NCBI RefSeq assembly: GCF_003143515.1
Contig: NZ_CP029343.1
Coordinates: 4,774,001-4,838,000 of the forward strand
Reading direction: 5' to 3'
DNA length: 64,000 nt
DNA from: Massilia oculi
GTDB lineage: Bacteria; Pseudomonadota; Gammaproteobacteria; Burkholderiales; Burkholderiaceae_D
Positions 48,898-57,895 of this stretch are shown piece by piece; positions within the stretch are counted from its first letter, which is position 1, and each line of letters starts with the position of its first letter. The position numbers and the translations under genes were made by a program. A model generated the notes under the pieces. That model saw only the letters and a program-made list of their open reading frames with translations. It was not told where the DNA came from and did no database searches.

Positions 48898-50037
48898 TCA
48901 GGCCTTCGGCAGGCCCGCCGCCAGGTCGAGCCACGACTGCGGCTGCGGCTTGCCGCGCTCGCGCACGCCGAAGAAGGTCACCACCAGTTCGCCCTGGTCG
49001 TCGAAGAACTCGACCGAGGTGACGCCGGCGCGGCGCACCACGTAGCCGCTCCTGAAGGCGCTGTCGCGCAGGTGCAGGTTGAAGTCGGGATCGAGCACGT
49101 TGAACCAGCCTTCGGCCGCCATCACCCTGTTCACCTTGCCGCTGTAGATCTGGGTCAGCGCCCCATTGCCGAGGAAGGCCATGATCGCGACCCCGTCCTT
49201 GGCCGCATCCTCGAGCAGCTTGCGCACCGCTCGCGGCGTCACTTTCTGCACCACGCCGGCCGGGGCCAGGCGCAGCGCCTGCTCGCGCGTCAGGCCGAAT
49301 TCCAACACGATGCGGTTGAACTGGTGGACGTCGGTCATCTCTTGCCAGGCAGTCTGGAATTCCTTGACGTCGATCGCACTGTCGGGCTTTTCGGCGGGCT
49401 TCGGCGCGGCGGCCGCCACGTCCAGCTGCGCGCCCTGGCTCGGATGGCGGAAGTCCGCCACCAGCTTGTCGAACACCGCAACATTGGCGTCGTCGCGCAG
49501 GTAGAGCTTATGCACGGCGTTGCCGCTGGCGTCGAAGAACTGCAGGCTGCGGTTGATGGCGCCGTCGCGGCCGGGCTGGGTCACGGCGAAGGCGTACTTC
49601 CATTTGGCGAACTGGAAGCGCAGGTCGATCGGGCCGCCCAGGTAGCCGCCGGCGATGTTCAGGTTGCGGGCCTCGCGTTCTGCTTCGTCGGCGCTGCCTT
49701 GCTCGGCCTGCTTCGGGATGCGCATGGCGGTGCCGGTGGTTTCGATCACGCCGTTCTCGTTGCGCGTGAGCGCCATCACCTTGCCCAGGTCGAGGGCGCG
49801 GCGCATGATCTCGCGCGGCGCGTGGTCGGTTTCCTTCAGGCGCACCACGGTGCTCTTGACGCCTGTGGCGAGCAGCTCGGCTTCGGATACCTTCAGCTGG
49901 CGCGCGGCGTCGCGCATCTGCAGGCGCGGCTGCCTGGCTTTCAGCTCAGCCCATTGCTGCGCCAGTTGCGGGGCGGCTTGCGCCGGGGTCAAGGCCAGGG
50001 CAATGGCTGCGGCCAGGAGGTGACGGGTGAGTTTCAT
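48898..50037 (-). CDS. HemS/HmuS-like hemin-degrading factor with a signal peptide
   Basis: A 379-residue protein matching HemS/HmuS/ChuS along its length. It shows QMRDAARQLKVSEAELLATG, ALTRNENGVIE, SLQFFDASGNAVHKLYLRDD and the duplicated half with EMTDVHQFNRIVLEFGLTRE. The histidine at 238 aligns with the heme ligand of HemS. Known members are cytoplasmic and start directly at the first helix. This one has 22-24 extra residues forming a textbook Sec signal (MKLTRHLLAAAIALALTPAQA). It may therefore hold heme in the periplasm. It lies 21 bases after the heme receptor gene and shares its Fur-controlled promoter. Confidence 0.88.
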   Translation of the reverse strand: MKLTRHLLAAAIALALTPAQAAPQLAQQWAELKARQPRLQMRDAARQLKVSEAELLATGVKSTVVRLKETDHAPREIMRRALDLGKVMALTRNENGVIETTGTAMRIPKQAEQGSADEAEREARNLNIAGGYLGGPIDLRFQFAKWKYAFAVTQPGRDGAINRSLQFFDASGNAVHKLYLRDDANVAVFDKLVADFRHPSQGAQLDVAAAAPKPAEKPDSAIDVKEFQTAWQEMTDVHQFNRIVLEFGLTREQALRLAPAGVVQKVTPRAVRKLLEDAAKDGVAIMAFLGNGALTQIYSGKVNRVMAAEGWFNVLDPDFNLHLRDSAFRSGYVVRRAGVTSVEFFDDQGELVVTFFGVRERGKPQPQSWLDLAAGLPKA

Positions 50038-50058
50038 GAGGTTGTTCTCCTTGTTCGT

Positions 50059-52320
50059 TCAATAGACCAGCTTGAGGGTGACGGCGGCATGGCGTCCCGG
50101 GCGCGCCTGGCGTTCGATGTCGGCCGCGGTGGTGGCAGTGGTAGCGGCAGGCAGGCTGCGCGACGAGGCATAGTCCCAGTACTTCTTGTCGGCCAGGTTG
50201 TAGACGCCGGCGGTGATCGACGCGTGCTCGTTGATGTTCCAGTATCCGGTCAGGTCCATCACCGTGCTTGACGGGATCGCGAAGTAGGCCGTGTTCACGC
50301 CGCCGATCACGTCGCGCTCGGCCTGCTTGGCGCGGGTGTGGACCGCGGCGAGGGCGATGCCGCCGCGCCGGGCGGGATGGTCCCAGGCCGCGATCATGCT
50401 GGTCTTCCCGGGCAGCGTCGACGCCAGCTCGCTTTCCAGTCCGGTGCGGGTGTTCGTCGCCTTGCTGCGCTGGACGCCGCTGGCCAGGGTCAGCTTGCCG
50501 CCCCTGAGCGACTGGTTCCATTGTCCCAGGTCGGCGTCCAGCGTCAGCTCGCCGCCCCAGATACGCGCGGTGCCGATGTTCTCGGGGCGGAACAGGCCGA
50601 AGGTGATGTTCGGATAGTTGACCGGGTCGGCCGGCTGCGACGCGTATTCGATCAGGTTCTTGTAGCGGGTGTTGAACACGGCGGCATGCAGGCGCAGGCC
50701 ACGCGCCACGGCGCCCTTCAGGCCCAGCTCGAAGGCGTTGCTGGTTTCCTTGTCCAGGTTCGGGTTGCCGATCACGGCGTAGGCGTTGCCGGTGCCGGTG
50801 TAGCTGAGCGAATCGTAAGTGCCGGTGCGTTCGGCGGAAGTCGGCAGGCGCGTGCCGCGGCTGTACTGAAGGTAGGTCTGCAGGCTGGGTGCGACCTGCG
50901 CGGTCATGGTGAGGCTGGGCGTGAGATGGCTGTCCGTTTCCTTTTTCAGTTCGCGGCTGGCATTGGGGATCCCGATCGCGTAGTTGGCGGTGCTGTTCGG
51001 CTTGAGTTCGCGCCAGTCGTAGCGCAGGCCGGGCGTGACGCTGGCCCAGGACGACAGGACGACTTCGGCGCGCGCGAAGCCGGAGAAGCGCAGCGACTGC
51101 ATGTCGGCCATGCGGTTCTTGTTGGTGACCTGCTGGGCGCCGGTGTTGACGACCAGTCGTTCCTCGCGCCATGGACGCTCGGTGTCGGCCTGTTCGATGC
51201 TGACGCCATACGCCAGCTCGTTGCTGCCCAACCGCTTGCTGGCGTTGCTGGCGAAGCCCACGCTGCGGTTGTTGAAGCTGGTCGCGATATGGCGCAGCAC
51301 CGGCTGGCCGCCCGTGATGTAACGGGCGGTGGTGATGTCTTCGACTTCGCTGTCCTGGATATGGAGGCGGCTCTCGAGCGTATCGAACCATGCGCCGGCG
51401 CCCTGAACGAGGTGGTCGATGCTGAAGCGGTCGCGCCTGGTGCTGCCGGCCTGGTTCGCGCCTTCGGGATACAGGGCGCCCTGCTTGTTGTCGTAGGCGC
51501 GAGCGTGGTTTGCGCGGAAGGCATCGATCGTGGCGGTGAAGCGGTGTCCGGCCCACGGCGTCCAGGACAGCTTGGCCAGCAGCGCATCCGAATCCCAGTC
51601 GTCCGGGTTGAGCGGGGCGCTGCCCGTCGAGTCGAGTTCCTTGCCGTCGCGGTGCACCAGCACCGCCAGCGCCTTGAGCGCGCCGGACTGCGCGGCGCCG
51701 GTCAGCGCATGCATGCGCATGTCGTTGGCGCGGTTCGATCCGAACTTGTACTCGGCATAGGAGGGGCGGGCCTCGCTGACGTAATCCTCCGGCGCCTTGG
51801 TGACGAAGGAAACGTTGCCGCCCAGGCCCTGGGTCCCGGCGCCGGCCGGCGCTGTGCCGGACCCGATGGTCACCGAGCGGAAGGTCTCGGGATCGAAGTA
51901 ATCGCGGCCGACGCCGAAGCCGTTCAGGGTCGAGGCGTCGGGCTTCGGCGCGGCCTCGGGCAGCGCGATGCCATCCAGGTCCAGGCCCACCCGGTTGCCC
52001 TCGACGCCGCGGATATTGAAGCCGGTATTGCCGGCGCCATCCCAGACGTTGCCGCTGCCGCTGGCGGCGCCCGGCACGCTGACCAGCGGCGCGTAGCGCG
52101 CCATGTTCTGCATATCGGTGACGCCCTGGCGGGTGAGGGCGGCGGCATCGAGCAAGGTCACGGTGCCGGCCTTGTCGAGGCGCTGGCCGGTGATGACGAT
52201 GGGGTCGAGTGGGGAGCTTGCGTCCGGCGCGGCGGGCGCATCAAAGGCGATCGCCTGGGTGGCGAAGGCGCAGGCGAACAGGGCAGGGAGTCGTCGCAGG
52301 CCGGGAAGGGTTGCTGCCAT
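50059..52320 (-). CDS. TonB-dependent hemoglobin/heme receptor
   Basis: An outer-membrane TonB-dependent receptor of 753 residues for heme or heme proteins (hemoglobin/transferrin/lactoferrin receptor family). It has a signal peptide (to about residue 26, ATQAIA), a TonB box-like PIVITGQR, and a plug domain with FNIRGVEGNRVGLDLDGIALP and GLGGNVSFVTK. The beta-barrel ends in AVTLKLVY with a terminal aromatic residue as expected. The start at 52320 (MAATLPGLRR) is preferred over one 42 bases upstream. Two Fur boxes lie upstream, and the HemS-like gene follows. Confidence 0.93.
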   Translation of the reverse strand: MAATLPGLRRLPALFACAFATQAIAFDAPAAPDASSPLDPIVITGQRLDKAGTVTLLDAAALTRQGVTDMQNMARYAPLVSVPGAASGSGNVWDGAGNTGFNIRGVEGNRVGLDLDGIALPEAAPKPDASTLNGFGVGRDYFDPETFRSVTIGSGTAPAGAGTQGLGGNVSFVTKAPEDYVSEARPSYAEYKFGSNRANDMRMHALTGAAQSGALKALAVLVHRDGKELDSTGSAPLNPDDWDSDALLAKLSWTPWAGHRFTATIDAFRANHARAYDNKQGALYPEGANQAGSTRRDRFSIDHLVQGAGAWFDTLESRLHIQDSEVEDITTARYITGGQPVLRHIATSFNNRSVGFASNASKRLGSNELAYGVSIEQADTERPWREERLVVNTGAQQVTNKNRMADMQSLRFSGFARAEVVLSSWASVTPGLRYDWRELKPNSTANYAIGIPNASRELKKETDSHLTPSLTMTAQVAPSLQTYLQYSRGTRLPTSAERTGTYDSLSYTGTGNAYAVIGNPNLDKETSNAFELGLKGAVARGLRLHAAVFNTRYKNLIEYASQPADPVNYPNITFGLFRPENIGTARIWGGELTLDADLGQWNQSLRGGKLTLASGVQRSKATNTRTGLESELASTLPGKTSMIAAWDHPARRGGIALAAVHTRAKQAERDVIGGVNTAYFAIPSSTVMDLTGYWNINEHASITAGVYNLADKKYWDYASSRSLPAATTATTAADIERQARPGRHAAVTLKLVY

Positions 52321-52397
52321 GGTGGTCCAGTCAAGAGGGGTTGTACATGCTCCGCGCGGCACGCGTGCGCAGGCAGGCGTGCTCGAGCGAGCTTCTC

Positions 52398-52416
52398 AAT
52401 AAGAATGATTCTCATT
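52398..52416. promoter_or_regulatory. Fur box 1
   Basis: AATAAGAATGATTCTCATT is a 9-1-9 dyad with one mismatch, close to the Fur consensus. It lies about 80 bases upstream of the heme receptor start. Confidence 0.8.
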
Positions 52417-52429
52417 TATGATGTATACT

Positions 52430-52450
52430 AAATGATAATCATTATCATTT
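52430..52450. promoter_or_regulatory. Fur box 2 (perfect dyad)
   Basis: The core AATGATAATCATTATCATT (52431-52449) is a perfect 9-1-9 dyad that extends one base on each side and is nearly identical to the classic Fur box. Together with box 1 it should repress the heme receptor operon when iron is plentiful. The rest of the 52321-52620 region holds only the promoter area of both flanking genes. Confidence 0.92.
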
Positions 52451-52578
52451 GCAATAATCTCTCCCGACTTTTTTGGCGTATATCTTTTGACCCCACGCAC
52501 AGGGCACCAACGCGAACCGCGGTTGTATGTCGTTACGAACGATAAATCTTCACCTCCTGATGACTATTTGTTTCCAGA

Positions 52579-52590
52579 AGGCATTACAAT
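52579..52590 (+). promoter_or_regulatory. Promoter element shared by the two HDOD genes (copy 2)
   Basis: AGGCATTACAAT, identical to 42167-42178 and at the same 31-base distance from the start codon of its HDOD gene. Confidence 0.6.
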
Positions 52591-52620
52591 CATTGGATTT
52601 CGAACGTACGGCGGGGCGCT

Positions 52621-53586
52621 ATGAAAAACTGGCTAGGACGGATGTTGGGCGGTTCAGAGAAGGAGACGGAAGCCGTGGCAAGCGTCCGCGCGGCGACGAT
52701 CGAACACGACGAAGACATGGCGAACGACGTCCACGCCACGTTCTATCGCTGGCTCACCGCGTCCAGCGGCTTCAACGCCCAAGCCGAGCAGGAAGCGCAA
52801 ATCCTGGCCGAAGTGCGTTCGCTGGCGGCCGATCCGGTCTGCGCGTCCGGCCTGGTGCCGCGCGTCCCCGAACTGGTGTCGCAGTTGCTGACCGCGCTGT
52901 CAGACGAGAACATCTCGACCGGTGCGCTGTCGGCCCAGGTCGGGCGCGACCTGGTGCTGGTGGCCGAAGTGATCCGCGAAGCCAACAGCGCCTACTACCG
53001 GCCGGTGACGCCGATCGAGACCCTGGAGGGCGCGGTGACGATGCTCGGCCTGAACGGCTTGCGCATGCTGCTGGCGCGCATCGCGTTCCGGCCGCTCGTG
53101 CGGGTCAAGGTCCAGGGCGTGGCGCGCCAGGTGGCGCCCAATGTGTGGAAGCATTCCGAACGCTGCGCGTTCGCCGCCAGCGTGATGGCGCCGGGCCTGT
53201 CGGCCGGCGTGTTCGAATCCTACCTGGCCGGCCTGATGCAGAACCTGGGACTGCAGGTCGCATTCCAGGTGGCCGACCGCATCTGCGAAGGCAGGGTGCC
53301 CGGTTCCAGCGAATTCGGCGTCGCGCTGTTCGCGGCCAGCCGCCAGCTGTCGTCGGTGATCGCCAACCACTGGGACTTCCCGCCCGAGGTGGTGGAGGCG
53401 ATCGAGCAGGCCGGCCAAGCGGATGGCTCGCACCTGTCCCAGGCGCTGGACCAGGGCGACCGCATCGCCAAGCTGCGGCTGCTGCTCGATGCCGAGGTGA
53501 TCGAAGAGGATGACGAGCTCATTACCCGCGGCTTGAATGGATTCCAGCGGCGGTGCCTGGGCAAGCTGGTGGATTTGTCGGATTGA
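52621..53586 (+). CDS. HDOD domain protein (paralogue 2)
   Basis: A 321-residue HDOD protein, the same length as the one at 42209 and alike throughout. It starts MKNWLGRMLGG and has SGLVPRVPELVSQLLTALSD, EVIREANSAYYRPVTPIETL, NGLRMLLARIAFRPLVRV and YLAGLMQNLGLQVAFQ. The least conserved part is the segment at about residues 10-40. Here no EcsC gene follows; a TonB receptor gene converges on it. Probably a duplication product with its own signalling input. HDOD proteins lack the HD metal residues and act by binding partners. Confidence 0.92.
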   Translation: MKNWLGRMLGGSEKETEAVASVRAATIEHDEDMANDVHATFYRWLTASSGFNAQAEQEAQILAEVRSLAADPVCASGLVPRVPELVSQLLTALSDENISTGALSAQVGRDLVLVAEVIREANSAYYRPVTPIETLEGAVTMLGLNGLRMLLARIAFRPLVRVKVQGVARQVAPNVWKHSERCAFAASVMAPGLSAGVFESYLAGLMQNLGLQVAFQVADRICEGRVPGSSEFGVALFAASRQLSSVIANHWDFPPEVVEAIEQAGQADGSHLSQALDQGDRIAKLRLLLDAEVIEEDDELITRGLNGFQRRCLGKLVDLSD

Positions 53587-53634
53587 GGCATGACGCCTGC
53601 CACGGTGCGCGTGGCAGGCGAAGCGAGCAAGTGC

Positions 53635-55761
53635 TTAGAAGTCGATCTGCGCCGACAACCTGAACGTGCGCGGCGCCCCCGGCAGCAAATACCCACCCAG
53701 CGACTGCGTCACATCGCGCCAGTAGGACTTGTCGAAGGCATTGTCCACCCGCGCCCGGATGATCGTGTTCACCCCACCCGCGCGCAGCAGGTAGGACGCT
53801 CCGAATCCCGCCACGTGATAGCCCGGCACCTTCACCCGATTGGCCGGGTCGAACACCTTGTTGCCCGAATACTGCCACTGCGCGTCGAGCTTCAGGCCGG
53901 CCACTTGCGGCACCGCGTACTCGACCCATGCGGTGGTGCGCAGCTCCGGCACATTGGTCACGCGCTTGCCTTCGGTCGATGCGTCGCCCGTGTCCTTCTG
54001 GTCGGTGTCGAGCGCCATCAGCGACAGGCTGTAGCTCAGGTCGGGCGTGGCGCGGCCCATCGCCGACAGCTCGGCGCCGCGGTGGGTCTGCTCGCCGGCG
54101 CGCACGAAGGTATTGGCGGCGTTCGTGTATTCCAGGCCCTGGCGGATCTCGAACAGCGCGCCCGACAGCGCCAGCTGGTCGTTGACGTTGCGCTTGACGC
54201 CGAACTCCAGCTGCTTCGAGCGGCTCGGCGGCAGGGCGGTGTTCTGGTTGGTGGTTTCCATCGGCGCGATGCCGCCGTATTGCAGGCCGTGGCTGACCGA
54301 GCCGTACACGCGCCAGTCGCGCGCCGGCGCGTACACCAGCGCCACGTTCGGCAGCGCGAACGAATCCTTCGTGTGCACCCAGCCGCCCTCGATTTCTTCC
54401 AGTGCGTCGAGCTTGAGCTTCACGTAGCGCACGCCGGCGTGCAGGGTGAACTGGGGCGACAAGGTCATCACGTCCTGCACGAACAGCGAGCGTTCTTCGG
54501 TACTGCGGCGTTCCATCACGGGGCCGGTCACGCGGTCGCTGGCTACCGGCGGCACGATGGCCGGGTTCCAGATATTGCTGGAACCGACGTAGTCGTAGAC
54601 GTATTCGCCGAAGCTGTCGTGGCGCTCCGCATACGAGCCGCCGATGGTCAAGGCGTGGCGCACCGCGCCGGTGTCGAAGCGGCCCTGCAGCATCGCCTGC
54701 AGGCCCCACGGCGCCTTGCGCTCGCCCGTGCTCTGGAAGTCGTAGACGTCGTAGTCGCCGTTCGCGCAGTAGCCCGGGTAGTAGCCGTCACCCTCGTTGC
54801 TGCAGCCGTAGGGGAAGGCGGTGAAGTCGTCGCGCTTGAACCAGTGCTTGTTGGCGCTGACGGTGGCGTTCCACGCGTTGCTGATGCGGTACTCGAAACG
54901 CAGGCCGAGATTGCTGCTGTCGGTATCGACCGGCTTGGTCCACGGCTGGTCGTTGAGCAGGGTCTTGGCCGAGATCCCGGTCGGCAGCGCTTCATTGCGG
55001 ATCAGCTGGTAGCCCGGCGCCGTGATCTGCGATTTGTGCTGGTGGTCGAGGTCGATCTGGAACAGCGCGTCCGGCGTGATCTGCCAGTCGAAGGCGGCCG
55101 ATACGAACTGGCGTTCGCCGTCGGCGCCGCGCACATAGGACTTCAGGTCTTCGGCTGCGGCGTTGATGCGGTAGCCGAAACGGCGGTCTTCGAAGCGGCC
55201 GCCCAGGTCGACCGCGCCGTACACGGTGCCGCGCTCGCGCACCTCCACCGTGGCCTGGCGCAGCGGCGCGTTGGTCGGGCGCTTGGTGACGAAGTTGATC
55301 ATCCCGCCCGGCGCCGCGACGCCGGCCTGCAGGCCGGCCAGGCCGCGCAAGACCTCGATGCGCTCCTTGTTCTCGAGCGGGATTTGGGTGTCGCCCGGGA
55401 TCGCGATCATGTCCTTGCGGTAGCTGGTGGCGTTGTCGAGCGCGAAGCCGCGAATCGAGAACTGCTCGGCGTAGCCGATCGCATTGTAGGCGTCGCCGAT
55501 CGAGGCGTCGTAGCGCGCGGCGTCGGTGGCGCTGCGGATCGACAGGTCCTGCATCTGGCCCTGGCTGATCGAGGTGATCGAGGCCGGCGACTCCAGCAGC
55601 GGCACGTCGGAGAAGCCGCCGACGCTGGCGCGATCAAGCGCGATCCATTTGCTGCCGGTGACGACGACCGACGCAGGCTCTTGTGCGAAGACCTGGGACG
55701 ACAGGGAAAACGCCTGCACGATGGCGCAGGCAAGTACGGTGTGCTTCGAGGTGAATGTCAT
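53635..55761 (-). CDS. TonB-dependent receptor behind a TPP riboswitch (probable thiamine-related uptake)
   Basis: A 708-residue outer-membrane TonB-dependent receptor. By sequence it resembles siderophore receptors (FpvA/FhuE type). It has a signal peptide (MTFTSKHTVLACAIVQAFSL, cleavage near FAQ), TonB box-like ASVVVTGSK, and a plug with SIRGFALDNATSYRKD, RIEVLRGLAGLQAGVAAPGG and FVTKRPT. The barrel ends TFRLSAQIDF. A TPP riboswitch lies on the same strand in its leader (55857-55940) and no Fur box is visible. Repression by thiamine pyrophosphate points to thiamine or a precursor as the transported molecule. The start at 55761 fits the signal peptide. Confidence 0.92.
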   Translation of the reverse strand: MTFTSKHTVLACAIVQAFSLSSQVFAQEPASVVVTGSKWIALDRASVGGFSDVPLLESPASITSISQGQMQDLSIRSATDAARYDASIGDAYNAIGYAEQFSIRGFALDNATSYRKDMIAIPGDTQIPLENKERIEVLRGLAGLQAGVAAPGGMINFVTKRPTNAPLRQATVEVRERGTVYGAVDLGGRFEDRRFGYRINAAAEDLKSYVRGADGERQFVSAAFDWQITPDALFQIDLDHQHKSQITAPGYQLIRNEALPTGISAKTLLNDQPWTKPVDTDSSNLGLRFEYRISNAWNATVSANKHWFKRDDFTAFPYGCSNEGDGYYPGYCANGDYDVYDFQSTGERKAPWGLQAMLQGRFDTGAVRHALTIGGSYAERHDSFGEYVYDYVGSSNIWNPAIVPPVASDRVTGPVMERRSTEERSLFVQDVMTLSPQFTLHAGVRYVKLKLDALEEIEGGWVHTKDSFALPNVALVYAPARDWRVYGSVSHGLQYGGIAPMETTNQNTALPPSRSKQLEFGVKRNVNDQLALSGALFEIRQGLEYTNAANTFVRAGEQTHRGAELSAMGRATPDLSYSLSLMALDTDQKDTGDASTEGKRVTNVPELRTTAWVEYAVPQVAGLKLDAQWQYSGNKVFDPANRVKVPGYHVAGFGASYLLRAGGVNTIIRARVDNAFDKSYWRDVTQSLGGYLLPGAPRTFRLSAQIDF

Positions 55762-55776
55762 GGTTTGCTCGTTTTC

Positions 55777-55794
55777 GCGCGCCAGGTGGCGCGC
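55777..55794 (-). promoter_or_regulatory. Hairpin between riboswitch and start codon
   Basis: On the minus strand GCGCGCCA-CC-TGGCGCGC forms a perfect 8-bp stem ending 15 bases before the ATG. There is no T run, so it may act by hiding the ribosome-binding region rather than by termination. Confidence 0.5.
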
Positions 55795-55856
55795 CGCTTT
55801 TATCAAAGCCGGAGCCAACGTGGGGGAAGGGCAAACGAATGGAGGTGCTGCTTTGC

Positions 55857-55940
55857 GCTTTCCTTCGCTGGCATTATCCAGATCAGGTACGAAGGGTATC
55901 TCTCACCCGGAACAGCGTTCCAGGACCCCTAGCGAATCGC
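55857..55940 (-). ncRNA. TPP riboswitch (THI element)
   Basis: Read on the minus strand, the conserved blocks occur in order. P1 TTCGCT pairs with AGCGAA; then come AGGGGTCC, a variable hairpin, GGGTGAGA, GATACCC and ACCTGATCTGGATAATGCCA closing into AGCGAAGG. The CTGATCTGGATAATGCCA pyrophosphate-binding side is complete; the pyrimidine-binding side has GTGAGA in place of the commoner CTGAGA, a known type of variation. It lies about 95 bases before the TonB receptor start. Confidence 0.95.
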
Positions 55941-56001
55941 GAGTGTATCACGGCCCCGGGTGGCCGTGGTGAATCTGTCAAGGCGGTTCGATTGTCGCCG
56001 C

Positions 56002-56895
56002 TCAGGCTTTCACGGTGGACGGCGCCCCGACCGCCGCGGCCCCGGTGGCGGCCGGCGTCACCATATGGCGCAGCAGGGCAGTGCGGGCCGCGTCGCCGAT
56101 GGCGCGCCAGTGTTCGCGCCGCTGCGCCGCGCGCTTGCGGTGTTTCGATGGCATGTCCTGCAATGGCTTGAGGTAGAACGGCAGCGGGACCAGGAAGCTG
56201 CGCGCGTCCAGTTCGGCGCCGCCCAGGATGCGCCAGAAGCCGTCGTAGGCGTTCTCGAACGCCTTGTCTTGCGCCGCTTCATAGGCCACGTGCGCGCTGC
56301 CGCGCACCGCGACCACCCGGTCGAAGCCGAGCGCCTGCGCCGCGCCCTGCAGGGCGGCGAAGCAGAAGAAGCTCGGCGAATTGTTCGGGAACACGCGCTC
56401 GAAGGCGTCGAAGGCGCCGCCGGCATCGCGCCACAGGCCGGCGTTGCGGGTGACGAAGGGAACGACCGGCAGGTCGACGCCCACCACCGCGCCCTCGACC
56501 CAGGTCCAGGACAGGCGGTGCAGCACCGCGCCGTCGACGACCAGGGACAGCGTCAGCTCGCCTTCCGGGTCGATGCGCGGCGCGTGCTCGAGCCGCATGA
56601 TGAAACTGCCGCTTTCATCCTCATGCTGCCACAACACCAGGCCGCCGTGGTGCGCGGCCTGCCGGTAGGCGGCGTTGAAGGTCGCCTCTTCGAAGCGATA
56701 GTGGGCCAGCACGCATCGCATGCGCTCGCGTACTTTCATGCCGCGGGCCAGGTAGTCGCGGCCGCTCACTTGGCGGAACAGGTCGTCGGCGGGCGCGTTT
56801 TCGAGGCGGCGCACCAGCTTGAGACGGGACAGGGACTGGTGCTCGCGCCAGTAGCGCAGCGCATGCCAGCGTTGGGTGAGTCGAGCGAAGATCAT
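56002..56895 (-). CDS. DUF535 (VirK/YbjX) family protein
   Basis: A 297-residue protein of the DUF535 family, which includes Shigella VirK and Salmonella/E. coli YbjX, linked to envelope or virulence traits but without known biochemistry. Visible stretches are MKVRERMRCVLAHYRFEEAT, GGLVLWQHEDESGSFIMRLE, and a later FFCFAALQGAAQALGFDRVV then YDGFWRILGGAE, typical of the family. The start at 56895 has GGAG six bases upstream; an in-frame ATG 12 bases earlier lacks one. No signal peptide. The 292 bases upstream, to the GST gene, show nothing I can name. Confidence 0.88.
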   Translation of the reverse strand: MIFARLTQRWHALRYWREHQSLSRLKLVRRLENAPADDLFRQVSGRDYLARGMKVRERMRCVLAHYRFEEATFNAAYRQAAHHGGLVLWQHEDESGSFIMRLEHAPRIDPEGELTLSLVVDGAVLHRLSWTWVEGAVVGVDLPVVPFVTRNAGLWRDAGGAFDAFERVFPNNSPSFFCFAALQGAAQALGFDRVVAVRGSAHVAYEAAQDKAFENAYDGFWRILGGAELDARSFLVPLPFYLKPLQDMPSKHRKRAAQRREHWRAIGDAARTALLRHMVTPAATGAAAVGAPSTVKA

Positions 56896-57187
56896 CGAGC
56901 GCTCCATTCGGCGTAAAGGGTCTTCGGCTTGCCGGGCAAGCCCGGCAATGGCAAGAAATAATTCCGTTCTGCAATTATGTGCCGAATTGCCAGCGCGTGC
57001 CCGGACGAAGTGCAAATAGTGCTTGGGAACCAAGGCGGGCGTGATCTGTCATGGGGCCTCTCTCTGGATGTGTCGACTTATGGTTGTTATCAGGCAAGTA
57101 CGACAAGACTACCATGTTTGCGGCGCGCCACGCTTCTTCATTCATCATCGATAATGCGCCGGAACCAACCAGCAATGGAGGAAGCAG

Positions 57188-57895
57188 ATGGCGTATGAAC
57201 TGTTCTATTGGCCGAGCATCCAGGGACGCGGCGAATTCGTCCGCCTGGCGCTGGAAGAAGCGGGCGCCGACTATGTCGACGTGGCGCGCCGCGAGGGCGG
57301 CGTCGACCTGTTGATGGCGGCGCTCGACGTCGAGGAGTATCCGGCCTTCGCGCCGCCGTTCCTGAAGTCCGGCGAGCTGGTGATCGGCCAGGTGGCCAAC
57401 ATCCTGCTCTACCTGGGCGAGCAGCACGGCCTGGCGCCGCGCAGCGACCCGGGCCGCCTGTGGGTGCACCAGCTGCAGCTGACCATCGCCGACCTGGTGA
57501 CCGAGGCCCACGACACCCACCACCCGATCGCGTCCGCGCTGTACTACGAAGACCAGAAACCCGAGGCGCTGCGCCGTTCGGCCGACTTCGTCGAGTCGCG
57601 CATCCCCAAGTTCATGGCCTATTTCGCGCGCCTGCTGTCCAACCCCGAGCCGCGCGACTACCTCACGGGCGACAAGGTGACGTACGCCGACCTGTCGCTG
57701 TTCCAGGTCATCGAAGGCCTGCGCCATGCCTTCCCGAATGCGATGAAGAAGATCGAGCAGGAGCATCCGGAGCTCACCGGCCTGCGCGACCGCGTGGCCG
57801 CGCGGCCCAATATCGCCGCCTACCTGGCGTCCGAACGGCGCATTCCGTTCAACCAGGAAGGCATCTTCCGCCGCTATCCCGAGCTCGATCAGTAA
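57188..57895 (+). CDS. Glutathione S-transferase family protein
   Basis: A 235-residue glutathione S-transferase-like protein. The N-terminal thioredoxin-like half begins YELFYWPSIQGRGEFVRLAL, with the tyrosine region typical of sigma-type GSTs; the ESTR-type cis-proline loop appears as PAFAPPFLKSGELVIGQ. The helical C-terminal half contains DYLTGDKVTYADLSLFQVIE with the N-capping aspartate. GGAGGAAGCAG before the ATG is a good ribosome site. Cytoplasmic detoxification is the likely role; the substrate is unknown. Confidence 0.94.
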   Translation: MAYELFYWPSIQGRGEFVRLALEEAGADYVDVARREGGVDLLMAALDVEEYPAFAPPFLKSGELVIGQVANILLYLGEQHGLAPRSDPGRLWVHQLQLTIADLVTEAHDTHHPIASALYYEDQKPEALRRSADFVESRIPKFMAYFARLLSNPEPRDYLTGDKVTYADLSLFQVIEGLRHAFPNAMKKIEQEHPELTGLRDRVAARPNIAAYLASERRIPFNQEGIFRRYPELDQ

